Assembly: GCF_018623035.1 (NCBI RefSeq)
Contig: NZ_CP076023.1
Span: 2,294,001 to 2,358,000, forward strand
Direction of reading: 5' to 3'
DNA length: 64,000 nucleotides
From: Cellulomonas dongxiuzhuiae
GTDB taxonomy: Bacteria > Actinomycetota > Actinomycetes > Actinomycetales > Cellulomonadaceae
Of this stretch, positions 9,469 through 17,150 are shown piece after piece. Under the pieces are notes generated by a model. The model did no database searches. It saw only the letters and a program-made list of their open reading frames with translations, and had not been told where the DNA came from. Position numbers and translations under genes: made by a program. The stretch's first letter is position 1. Each line of letters begins with the position of its first letter.

Positions 9469-9484
9469 GGTCGCACGTGCGACC
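9469..9484. repeat. 16-bp perfect palindrome
   Basis: GGTCGCACGTGCGACC is self-complementary over all 16 bases. It lies in the 234-base gap between the isomerase-like gene and hepT. A GACCACTT/GACCACTC direct repeat overlaps it (near 9481 and 9516). It could be an operator or the end of a decayed insertion element; no transposase sequence is seen. Confidence 0.5.
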
Positions 9485-9571
9485 ACTTCCCGGCTCCTGC
9501 GCCGCAGATGTGACCACTCCTGGGGACATTGAGGGGCACTGTCCGGTGCACTCGGGATCCGGTCGTCGCTG

Positions 9572-9596
9572 ATGCCGACGGTGATGCCGTCGGCAT
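9572..9596. terminator. Stem-loop between convergent 8810 and hepT genes
   Basis: ATGCCGACGG, loop TGATG, CCGTCGGCAT: a perfect 10-bp stem. It has no T-run on either side, so it may end transcription of both convergent units or have another role. Confidence 0.4.
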
Positions 9597-9685
9597 GATG
9601 GCGACGACCCTTCGGCGCGACTCAGCACGACCTTGGCTGCCAAGGCGTCCAGTTGCGGACCTACCCACCGGGGTCGCCGGTGACG

Positions 9686-10024
9686 CTAGGAGAGAGCGTC
9701 GCGGACCTGGCGCAGCTGGACGAGGAGCCCAGGGACGACGTCGTGCGCGGTGGACACGAGGACGTCGATGTCGGCAGACCAGTAGCCGTGGACAATCCTG
9801 TTGCGCAGTCCGGCGGCGCGACGCCACGGGAGCTCCGGGTGCTGCGACCGCGTTTCCTGCGATACCTGGTTCGCCGCCTCCCCGAGAACGGTGAAGTTCC
9901 AGAGCAGAGCCTCACGCACGGTGGCGTCCCGGTCGACGGCAGCCGCGTCGCGACCCGTGGTGAGCGCGGCAATCCGCGTAGCCGCATCGATCATCTCGAC
10001 GACGAACAGCAGGTCAGGCCGCAT
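9686..10024 (-). CDS. hepT: HepT-like HEPN ribonuclease toxin (DUF86)
   Basis: A 112-residue all-helical protein of the HEPN/DUF86 family. The catalytic motif R-x4-H-x-Y is present as RNRIVHGY at residues 74-81, which is the active site of HEPN RNases. In studied HEPN-MNT pairs the toxin cuts RNA and its motif tyrosine (here Tyr81) is blocked by AMPylation from the MNT partner. ATG 10024 is chosen because the conserved part (MRPDLLFVVEMIDAA) begins there; it overlaps the mntA stop by 11 bases, so the pair is translationally coupled. Antitoxin first, toxin second is the usual order. The pair lies next to jetABC-fic in what looks like a defence island. Confidence 0.85.
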   Translation of the reverse strand: MRPDLLFVVEMIDAATRIAALTTGRDAAAVDRDATVREALLWNFTVLGEAANQVSQETRSQHPELPWRRAAGLRNRIVHGYWSADIDVLVSTAHDVVPGLLVQLRQVRDALS

Positions 10025-10310
10025 AGAGCGCCCGGGCCTCCATCTCGATGCGCTCACGCAGCAGCGGATGCACCGCTCTGCGGGAGACGAGGTCCACCGG
10101 ACGTCCGAGGATCTGCGACATCTCCTCGGCGGCGTCGATGACCTCCCAGGTCACGTGCCGCCCGGGGAGCAGGTCGTAGAGCACGTCGATGTCGGAGTCC
10201 GTACGCTCCTCGCCACGCGCGACCGATCCGAAGACCTCGAGCCTGGCGAACCCGTACCTCGCGCACAGCTCGACCAGCGCACGGTACTGACGCTCGTCGA
10301 CGTGGATCAT
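10014..10310 (-). CDS. mntA: MntA-like minimal nucleotidyltransferase antitoxin
   Basis: A 98-residue minimal nucleotidyltransferase. The motif GSVARGEERTDSDID (residues 28-42) fits G-S-x10-D-x-D, and the third acid is in RPVDLVS (Asp73), so the catalytic triad is complete. Known MntA antitoxins AMPylate the HepT tyrosine and so silence it. The gene starts with ATG 10310; TAGCCT (plus-strand 10317-10322) ends six bases upstream and there is no Shine-Dalgarno sequence, which points to a leaderless message for the mntA-hepT operon. Confidence 0.85.
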   Translation of the reverse strand: MIHVDERQYRALVELCARYGFARLEVFGSVARGEERTDSDIDVLYDLLPGRHVTWEVIDAAEEMSQILGRPVDLVSRRAVHPLLRERIEMEARALYAA

Positions 10311-10316
10311 GGCGAC

Positions 10317-10322
10317 AGGCTA
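10317..10322 (-). promoter_or_regulatory. Leaderless -10 hexamer for mntA-hepT
   Basis: TAGCCT on the minus strand, six bases before ATG 10310. Confidence 0.5.
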
Positions 10323-10395
10323 GCCGTCAGCCCGCCGCGGCGGGAGGTGCAGGCGCGCGCCCTCACCGGTCCGGCTAACGCCACTCCTGTCCCCC

Positions 10396-13300
10396 CTACT
10401 GGAAGTCCCGTGACGAGCTGCGGATCCGCAGCGACAGCGGGCTCAGGTGCTCGGCGACGAGGTTCGTCGCGCCGTCGGCCTTCTCCAGCCGCCCGCGCAC
10501 GACCATCGCCTTGGCGGTCCGCGCGGTCCGCCGGAACCTCTGCCACAGGCCGGCGGAGCACACGACGTTGATGAGCCCGGTCTCGTCCTCCAGCGACAGG
10601 AAGGTCACGCCGTTGGCGGTGCCGGGGCGCTGGCGGTGGGTGACGACGCCCGCGACGGCGACGCGGCGGCCCTCCTCGGTGCGGAACGCCTGCTCGACGG
10701 GCAGCACGCCGGCGGCGTCGAGGCCCTCGCGGACGAACTGCGTCGGGTAGGAGTCGACGGACACGCCCGTGGACCACACGTCGGCGGTCGCGACCTCGAC
10801 GTCCGAGAGCCCGGGCAGGGTCGGCGCCTTCACGCCGACCGCGATGCCGGGCAGCGTGTCCGGGCCCTCCTGCGCGAGCGCGCCCGCCGCCCACAGCCCG
10901 GCGCGGCGGTCGACACCGAGCGAGCCGAGGGCCCCGGCGGTGGCGAGCGCCTCGAGCTGGGCCGTGCTGAGCTGCACGCGCCGCACCAGGTCGTGCAGGT
11001 CGGTGAACGGTCCGTGGGCCGTGCGCTCGTCGACGAGCGCACGTGCGACGTCCTCGCCGACGGTCCGCACCTGCGTCAGGCCCTGCCGCACCGCGAGGGT
11101 GCGCACCGACCCCTCCCCGGTGCGCACCCCCACGGGTCGGGTCGGGCCAGTGCCGCTGGCCTGCGGCACCAGGCGTGGCTCCCCGCCGGGCAGCGGTGGT
11201 GCGGTGCGTTCGACGGCGGCGAGCACGTCGGACGCCTGCACGTCCGGGCGCAGCACCTCGATGCCGTGCCGGCGCGCGTCGGCAGCGAGCGACTGCGGGG
11301 AGTAGAACCCCATGGGCTGCGCCGCGAGCAGTCCCGCGTAGAACGCAGCCGGGTGGTGCACCTTGAGCCACGAGCTCGCGTACACGAGGAACGCGAACGA
11401 GTAGGCGTGCGACTCGGGGAAGCCGAAGTCCGCGAACGCCTTGAGCTTGTCGAAGATCTCCTCGCGGACCTTCGGCCCGATGCCCTTGGCGGCCATGCCG
11501 TCCATGAGCCGCGCCCGCATCGCCTCCATGCGCTCGATCGAACGCTTCGAGCCCATCGCCCGGCGCAGCTGGTCGGCCTCGGCGGGCGTGAAGTCCGCGA
11601 CGTCGATGGCCATCTGCATGAGCTGCTCCTGGAACAGCGGCACGCCGAGGGTCTTGCTCAGCGACTTCTCCAGCGTCGGGTGCAGGTACGTGACCTTCTG
11701 CCGGCCCTGGGCACGCTCGATGTACGGGTGCACCGACCCGCCCTGGATCGGCCCGGGCCGGATGAGCGCGACCTCGACGACGATGTCGTAGAACTTCTGC
11801 GGCCGCAGCCGCGGCAGCGTCCCCATCTGCGCGCGCGACTCCACCTGGAACACGCCGACGGTGTCGGCGGCGGACAGCAGCTCGTACACCGCCGGGTCCT
11901 CGTGCGGCAGCCCGTGCAGGTCCAGCGACACGCCCTCGTGCTTCTCCACCTCGGTGAACGCGAGCCGCAGCGCCGTGAGCATGCCCAGGCCCAGCAGGTC
12001 GAACTTCACGAGCCCGGCGTCGGCGCAGTCCTCCTTGTCCCACTGCAGGACCGTGCGCCCCTCCATGCGCGCCCACTCCACGGGGCACACCTCGATGACG
12101 GGCCGGTCGCACATCACCATGCCGCCCGAGTGGATGCCCAGGTGCCGCGGCAGGCGCAGGAACCGCTCGGCCAGGTCGACGACGTGCTCGGGGATGTCCT
12201 CGGCGTCCGCGGCGGACGGCGGGAGGTGCTGCGGGACGACGTCGTGGTTGTCGGCGGTCGGCCGTCCCGGCGTCTCGGGCCCCACGGGCCCCGAGCGCGT
12301 CAGGTGCCACCACGGGCTCGGCTTCTCCTGACCGCGCAGGCTCCCCCACCGCTCGATCGACGAGCTCCACGCGTCCTGCTGTCCCACGTCGTACCCGAGG
12401 GCACGGGCGGCGTCCCGCACGGCCGAGCGCGGCCGGTAGGAGATGACGTTGGCGACCTGCGCCGCGTGCGTGCGGCCGTGCGTCGCGTAGACGTGCTGGA
12501 TGACCTCCTCGCGGCGCGCGGACTCGATGTCGACGTCGATGTCGGGCGGGCCGTCGCGCTCGGGCGCGAGGAACCGCTCGAACAGCAAGCCGTGCTTGAC
12601 CGGGTCCACGGCGGTGACGCGCAGGACGTAGCAGACGGCGGAGTTGGCGGCCGACCCGCGACCCTGCGCCATGATCCCGTTGCGCCGGCAGAAGTCGACG
12701 AGCTCGTAGACCACGAGGAAGTAGCCCGGGAAGCCGAGGTCCTCGATGACGCGCAGCTCGTGGTCGAGCTGCGCGTACGCACCGGGCACGGTCTCGGCGT
12801 CGCGTGGCCCGTACAGGTCGTGCGCACCGCGCCGCACGAGCTCGCGCAGCCACGTCGCCTCCGTGTGGCCGTCCGGCACCGGGTAGGGCGGCAGGCGCGG
12901 TGCGACGAGCGACAGGTCGAACGCGCACTCCGCCGCCAGGTCCGCGGCCGTCGTGACGGCGCTCGGGTGGCGACGGTGCAGCTGCAGCATCTCGGCGGCC
13001 GAGCGCAGGTGCGCGACGGGGGCGCCGGGCAGCCACCCGTCGAGGTCGTCGAGCGACGAGCGTGCGCGCACGGCCGCGAGCGCCTGCGCCAGGTCCGCGT
13101 CGCGCTCGGTCGCGTAGTGCACGTTGCCGGTCGCGACCAGCGGCAGGTGCGCGTCGGCGGCGAGCTCGGCGAGCGCGTCGGTGCGATCGGTGTCGTACGC
13201 GTCGCCGTGCATCGTGGTCTCGACGGCGACGTTGTCGCGCCCGAACAGCGCGACGAGCCGGTCCAGCTCGGTGCGCGCCGCCGCGAGCCCACCGGGTGCC

Positions 13301-13866
13301 ACACCGAGCACGCCCGACGGGTCCCCGCCCGCCAGCGCACGCCGCACCGCGCCCTTGCGGCAGCCGGTCAGGACGAGCCACTGCCCCGCGGCCGCCTCGG
13401 CCAGCTCCTCCAGGTGGTACTCCGCGGCGCCCTTGCGCCCCGTGCGCAGGTGCCCCTCGGCGATCGCCCGGGACAGCGCGCGGTACCCGTCGGGGCCGCG
13501 CGCGAGGACCAGCAGGTGGCTCGCGCGCGGGTCGGGCACGCCCGTGGGGGCGTCGAGCACCGGCGGACCGGGTGCGGGGCGCTTCTCCCGCGGGTGCCTG
13601 CGCGGGTCGGGTGCGGGCAGGTGCAGCTCGGCGCCGAACACCGTGGGCAGGCCGACGGCGCGCGCGGCCTGCGCGAACCGCACGACGCCGTACAGCCCGT
13701 CGTGGTCGGTCAGCGCCAGCGCGCTCTGCCCCAGGCGTGCCGCCTCGGCGGCGAGCTCCTCCGGCTGGCTGGCGCCGTCGAGGAAGCTGAACGCCGAGTG
13801 CGCGTGCAGCTCGGCGTACCGGGGCGGCCACTCCCCCCGCGCGGTGCCCGGGCGACGCTCAGTCAT
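10396..13866 (-). CDS. dnaE2: Error-prone DNA polymerase III alpha subunit DnaE2 (ImuC)
   Basis: A 1156-residue C-family polymerase. The N-terminal PHP domain begins with YAELHAHSAFSFLDGAS (residues 16-32). The polymerase active site carries PPDIDVDIE near residue 440, followed by conserved FERFLAPERDG-type and GRGSAANSAV sequence. A helix-hairpin-helix region and a C-terminal OB fold (VAGVVTHRQRPG onward) complete the layout. The length matches DnaE2 and is shorter than the replicative DnaE1. In actinobacteria DnaE2 performs damage-induced mutagenic translesion synthesis together with ImuA' and ImuB, and is recruited to the beta clamp through ImuB. ATG 13866 overlaps the imuB stop by eight bases. 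It is the last gene of the LexA-controlled imuA'-imuB-dnaE2 operon. Confidence 0.95.
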   Translation of the reverse strand: MTERRPGTARGEWPPRYAELHAHSAFSFLDGASQPEELAAEAARLGQSALALTDHDGLYGVVRFAQAARAVGLPTVFGAELHLPAPDPRRHPREKRPAPGPPVLDAPTGVPDPRASHLLVLARGPDGYRALSRAIAEGHLRTGRKGAAEYHLEELAEAAAGQWLVLTGCRKGAVRRALAGGDPSGVLGVAPGGLAAARTELDRLVALFGRDNVAVETTMHGDAYDTDRTDALAELAADAHLPLVATGNVHYATERDADLAQALAAVRARSSLDDLDGWLPGAPVAHLRSAAEMLQLHRRHPSAVTTAADLAAECAFDLSLVAPRLPPYPVPDGHTEATWLRELVRRGAHDLYGPRDAETVPGAYAQLDHELRVIEDLGFPGYFLVVYELVDFCRRNGIMAQGRGSAANSAVCYVLRVTAVDPVKHGLLFERFLAPERDGPPDIDVDIESARREEVIQHVYATHGRTHAAQVANVISYRPRSAVRDAARALGYDVGQQDAWSSSIERWGSLRGQEKPSPWWHLTRSGPVGPETPGRPTADNHDVVPQHLPPSAADAEDIPEHVVDLAERFLRLPRHLGIHSGGMVMCDRPVIEVCPVEWARMEGRTVLQWDKEDCADAGLVKFDLLGLGMLTALRLAFTEVEKHEGVSLDLHGLPHEDPAVYELLSAADTVGVFQVESRAQMGTLPRLRPQKFYDIVVEVALIRPGPIQGGSVHPYIERAQGRQKVTYLHPTLEKSLSKTLGVPLFQEQLMQMAIDVADFTPAEADQLRRAMGSKRSIERMEAMRARLMDGMAAKGIGPKVREEIFDKLKAFADFGFPESHAYSFAFLVYASSWLKVHHPAAFYAGLLAAQPMGFYSPQSLAADARRHGIEVLRPDVQASDVLAAVERTAPPLPGGEPRLVPQASGTGPTRPVGVRTGEGSVRTLAVRQGLTQVRTVGEDVARALVDERTAHGPFTDLHDLVRRVQLSTAQLEALATAGALGSLGVDRRAGLWAAGALAQEGPDTLPGIAVGVKAPTLPGLSDVEVATADVWSTGVSVDSYPTQFVREGLDAAGVLPVEQAFRTEEGRRVAVAGVVTHRQRPGTANGVTFLSLEDETGLINVVCSAGLWQRFRRTARTAKAMVVRGRLEKADGATNLVAEHLSPLSLRIRSSSRDFQ

Positions 13867-15553
13867 AGTCGGCCTCGCACGTCCACGTCCCGCCGGTGTG
13901 CGTGAGCAGCACCGCGCCGCCGTCGTCGAAGGCGACCTGCAGGTGGGCGCGCACCTGAGGTGCGACGCCGGGGTGCGTCCACCAGCGGTCGGACAGCAGC
14001 CACGGCCCCGCCCACCCGGCGACGACACGCACGCGGTCGCTCCCGGCACCGGTCAGCACGCTGCCGGGCGGGCCGCTGAGCCGGCCGCGACGGTCGACGC
14101 GCACGGGTGCACCGTGCACGTCACGCACCTCGACGTGCACGGGGTCCACCAGCACGGTCGCGGGCGCGGGGTCCGGCAGCCGGCCCGGCCAGGGCCGGTC
14201 GGCGGGACGCGGCGGGTCGCTCTGCTCGCCCCACGGCCGCACGTGCACCTGGTCGCGCACGTCGCGGCCTCCCTGCAGGGTCGCGGTCAGCACCCCCGGA
14301 CCCCCGACGATGCTCTGCGCGCGTTCGAGGGCGCGGTGGGCCCGCAGGTCACCTCCCGACGGCCCGCCCCACAGCTGCGTGGCCTCGGCGCCCGCCGGTG
14401 CGACGTCGAGCGCCGTGAGCGTCAGCCGGACCAGCGCGACGGGCGCCAGGTCGTCCTCGTCGCCCGGCGCGCGGACGTCGACGGGGGGCTGCGCCGCGGA
14501 CCACGCACCGCGGTCCCGGTCCCGCGCCTCGCGCCGCCGGTCGCGGACCGTCGCGACGGCCGACGCGGTCAGCCACCCGTCGAGCTGCCAGCGGATCCGG
14601 TCGGTGATGCGGGCGGCCGCGAGCGCCCCCCACCCGCCCAGGTCGGTGCGCCACGTGCGCACCAGCTCGGTCCCGTCGTCCGTGCGGGCGGTGATCTGCA
14701 GGCGCCCGCACGTCACGGACCGCGCGACGAGGTCGGCGTGCAGCTGCTCGGCCAGGCGCCGCCCGGCGAAGGTCGCGGTGTCGACGCGCTCGACGGGAGG
14801 GTCCAGCTCGGTGCTCACCTCGAGGTCGGCCTCGGGCCGACGCCGGGCGGGCGGGCGCTCGTCGAGACCGCTCGCGAGCGTGCGCGCCCACGTGCCGAGC
14901 CGGCCGAAGCGGGCGTGCACGTCGGCCCCCGGCAGCGCGGCGAACGCCCCGAGCGTGCGCAGCCCCAGCCGGTGCAGCAGGTCGACCAGTCCCGCGACCT
15001 CGGCGGCCTGCTCGGGGGTGCTCGTCGCGTGCACGAGCTCGGTCACGCCGTGGGGTGCGAGGAACACCGCCGAGACCCCGGGCTCGACGACGGCGCCGGT
15101 GCGCGCGGCCAGCACGGCGGCGAGCAACCCGTCCGCGGTCCCGACACCGCACTCGTGCCCCGTGGCCCGGGCGACGGCGTCGACGATCCGCTCCGCGAGC
15201 GCCTCCTCCGAGCCGTGGTAGCGCGCCGCACCGCCCGCGGGCAGCAGGAGCAGCCCGGGGCGCGCGACCTCGACACCCGCGACGACGGTCTCGGTCGCGG
15301 CGGCGACGGCCTCGAACAGCCGCACGTCGCGTGCGTCGTCGGCCGGCAGCAGCACGAGCTCGGGGCACACCCCCTGCGCCTGACGCCGCCGCATCCCGCG
15401 GCGCACCCCGTCGGCGCGCGCGAGCGCGGACACCGCGGTGACCCGCCGCCCGTCGTGCACCGCCGCGGGTGCGTCGACCGGGACCTCGTCGGCCACCATC
15501 GCCGCGACCACGGGCCAGTCGGGCACCCACACGACCGTCGTCCGCGTGCTCAT
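13859..15553 (-). CDS. imuB: ImuB, catalytically degenerate Y-family polymerase
   Basis: A 564-residue Y-family DNA polymerase homologue. The start (TTVVWVPDWPVVAAM) aligns with the family's first catalytic block, but the metal-binding acids are not in the usual DxD/SxDE pattern, as is known for ImuB, which acts as a scaffold. The palm/fingers region runs to about 240, followed by the little finger and a long Arg/Pro-rich C-terminal part that in mycobacteria carries the beta-clamp contact and binds ImuA' and DnaE2. The start ATG overlaps the imuA' stop (ATGA) and the stop overlaps the dnaE2 start, so all three proteins are made in a coupled way. Confidence 0.9.
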   Translation of the reverse strand: MSTRTTVVWVPDWPVVAAMVADEVPVDAPAAVHDGRRVTAVSALARADGVRRGMRRRQAQGVCPELVLLPADDARDVRLFEAVAAATETVVAGVEVARPGLLLLPAGGAARYHGSEEALAERIVDAVARATGHECGVGTADGLLAAVLAARTGAVVEPGVSAVFLAPHGVTELVHATSTPEQAAEVAGLVDLLHRLGLRTLGAFAALPGADVHARFGRLGTWARTLASGLDERPPARRRPEADLEVSTELDPPVERVDTATFAGRRLAEQLHADLVARSVTCGRLQITARTDDGTELVRTWRTDLGGWGALAAARITDRIRWQLDGWLTASAVATVRDRRREARDRDRGAWSAAQPPVDVRAPGDEDDLAPVALVRLTLTALDVAPAGAEATQLWGGPSGGDLRAHRALERAQSIVGGPGVLTATLQGGRDVRDQVHVRPWGEQSDPPRPADRPWPGRLPDPAPATVLVDPVHVEVRDVHGAPVRVDRRGRLSGPPGSVLTGAGSDRVRVVAGWAGPWLLSDRWWTHPGVAPQVRAHLQVAFDDGGAVLLTHTGGTWTCEADYD

Positions 15554-16488
15554 CCGACCAGCCGCAACCCGCGGGCCGTCCGGGGACGACGGCGCACCGG
15601 GCCGGGCGGCACGTGCTCGCCCGGCGGCGCGAACGGCAGCACGACGTCCGCCGACGTGGGGACGGCGGCGCTGCCGCGACCCGTGCGGCGCACCTGCACC
15701 TCGCACGAGCGCAGGCGACCGTCCCCCTCGCCGGCGCCCGACCACCGGGCCGGGCCGGCGTCGAGCACGACGGCGGCGCCGGGCCACGGCGCGGTGGTCA
15801 GGAGCGCGGCGCCGCGCTCACGGGCGCGTGCGGACAGCCGGCGCCGGTCGGCGTCCGCGAGCGGGGTGCCCGGCCCGACGAGCACGACGTCGATCCCGTC
15901 GATCAGCGCGGCCAGCACGAGGGCGGCGTCGGCGCCGGGGTCGGGGACGAGCGCGAACCGTGCGAGGTCGACCCCCGCCTGCGCGGCGGCGAGCAGCCCG
16001 AGCCGCGGCTGCCCGACGGCGACCGCCCACGCACCCGAGGCGCACGCGTGCGCGAGCACCCCGAGCGCCAGGGACGTGGACCCGAGGACCGAGGTGGTCG
16101 CGCCGCGCCGCAGCCCGTCCGGCAGGAGCGCAGCCAGCGCGGGCGGCACGGGCAGCGGCGGGCGCTCACTGGTGAGCAGGGACGTGCGCCGGGGCGCGGT
16201 GGGTGCGGCGGTCGTGACGGCTGACGGGGGCGGGACGTCGGGCGCCGGCACGGTCGAGAGGGACGTCCCGGGACGCGCGTCCTCCAGGACGTCGAGCGTG
16301 CCGAGCACGCCCGTCCCCTCGAACGACGCCGGAGCGCCCGTCGCGGCCCGCACCGCCGACGCCCCCGTGCTCGACGAGCCCGTGGTGGACGTCCCCGTCA
16401 GCACCGAGCGCGCTCCGGTGCGGCGCTCGGCGGCCACGAGCGCCGCGCGCGCCCGCGCGGCCCGCTCCACGGTGCTCGTCCCCGTCAC
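15550..16488 (-). CDS. imuA: ImuA' (RecA-like mutasome accessory protein)
   Basis: A 312-residue protein. After a low-complexity Ser/Thr/Pro-rich N terminus it has a RecA/SulA-like core (LLPDGLRRGATTSVLGSTSL, where RecA relatives carry the P-loop, then ALVLAALIDGIDVVLVGPGT). The Walker A motif is not canonical, as in other ImuA' proteins. ImuA' interacts with ImuB in the SOS mutasome. GTG 16488 is chosen because GAGGGGAGCGGC lies just before it; the frame stays open to 16611, but that would run through the LexA box. It is the first gene of the operon. Confidence 0.8.
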   Translation of the reverse strand: MTGTSTVERAARARAALVAAERRTGARSVLTGTSTTGSSSTGASAVRAATGAPASFEGTGVLGTLDVLEDARPGTSLSTVPAPDVPPPSAVTTAAPTAPRRTSLLTSERPPLPVPPALAALLPDGLRRGATTSVLGSTSLALGVLAHACASGAWAVAVGQPRLGLLAAAQAGVDLARFALVPDPGADAALVLAALIDGIDVVLVGPGTPLADADRRRLSARARERGAALLTTAPWPGAAVVLDAGPARWSGAGEGDGRLRSCEVQVRRTGRGSAAVPTSADVVLPFAPPGEHVPPGPVRRRPRTARGLRLVG

Positions 16489-16581
16489 GCCGCTCCCCTC
16501 TCGCCTCGCTCGCGTCCCACCGGGACGTCTTTCACCGGTGGGTGGCCGACCACGACGACCGATGCGTCGGACCGACGTCGA

Positions 16582-16597
16582 TCGAACACATGTTCGA
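16582..16597. promoter_or_regulatory. LexA (SOS) box upstream of imuA'
   Basis: TCGAACACATGTTCGA is a perfect TCGAAC-N4-GTTCGA site, the actinobacterial LexA operator. It lies 94 bases upstream of the imuA' start and would place the whole imuA'-imuB-dnaE2 operon under SOS control. It is also 170 bases from the divergent arsR start. Confidence 0.92.
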
Positions 16598-16728
16598 TCA
16601 TGCCAGTACACGCCGACACCGAGGGGGTGTCAAACCGCCTGCGGAGCCCGGCGGGACGTCGCGCGGAACACCCGCCGCCGTTCACTCGTCCGGGCGCGAC
16701 GCCGCCCACGCACCAGCGAGCGTGAACT

Positions 16729-16748
16729 ACCATTTGATGGTTTCATCA
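16729..16748. promoter_or_regulatory. Overlapping inverted repeats, probable ArsR operator
   Basis: ACCAT-TTG-ATGGT (16729-16741) overlaps TGATG-GTTT-CATCA (16735-16748), 20 bases before the arsR GTG. The AT content stands out from the surroundings, and autoregulation by the ArsR protein is the simplest reading. Confidence 0.5.
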
Positions 16749-16768
16749 CACCGTCATCCGGAGACCTC

Positions 16769-17149
16769 GTGCCCGTGCACGCCCTCGGTGTCGACCGCCC
16801 TCTCGCGGACGTCAAGGCCGAGCTCTTCAAGGCCCTCGCCCACCCGGTTCGGGTGCGCACCCTGGAGCTCCTCGTCGTGCGCGACCGGCAGGTCAGTGAG
16901 CTGCTCGTCGAGCTCGGCCTCGAGGCGTCGCACCTGTCCCAGCACCTGGCGGTGCTCCGACGGGCCGGTGTCGTCACCGCGCGCCGCACCGGCAACGCCG
17001 TGCACTACGCGCTCGCGCTGCCCGCCGTCGCAGAGATGCTCTCGGCCGCCCGTGCCGTCCTCGTCGACGCGGCGACGCGCCACCGGGACCGGCTCGACGA
17101 GACGACCGCCGCCACCTCGTCCGACACCACCACCGACACCACCGCCTGA
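16769..17149 (+). CDS. ArsR-family transcriptional regulator
   Basis: A 126-residue winged-helix repressor. The core ALAHPVRVRTLELLVVRDRQ, recognition region LEASHLSQHLAVLRRAGVV and wing TARRTGNAVHYAL are typical of the ArsR family. No cysteine is present, so the classical metal site is missing and the signal is unknown. The C terminus is a Thr/Ser/Asp tail. GTG 16769 has GGAG six bases upstream. The sulP gene starts one base after the stop codon, so the two form an operon and the regulator most likely controls the transporter and itself through the inverted repeats at 16729-16748. Confidence 0.85.
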   Translation: MPVHALGVDRPLADVKAELFKALAHPVRVRTLELLVVRDRQVSELLVELGLEASHLSQHLAVLRRAGVVTARRTGNAVHYALALPAVAEMLSAARAVLVDAATRHRDRLDETTAATSSDTTTDTTA

Positions 17150-17150
17150 C

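Noticed and set aside
8710..10400. Search for jetD downstream of fic
   Set aside because: No frame encodes a DUF3322/DUF2220 (TOPRIM-like) protein; only the DinB-like gene, hepT and mntA are found.
10447..13905. An 1152-codon open frame on the plus strand opposite dnaE2
   Set aside because: Low-complexity Arg/His/Gln product with no domain; dnaE2 is clearly the real gene.
16489..16611. Longer N terminus of ImuA' starting at 16611
   Set aside because: It would be translated across the LexA box and lacks a ribosome binding site; GTG 16488 has one.
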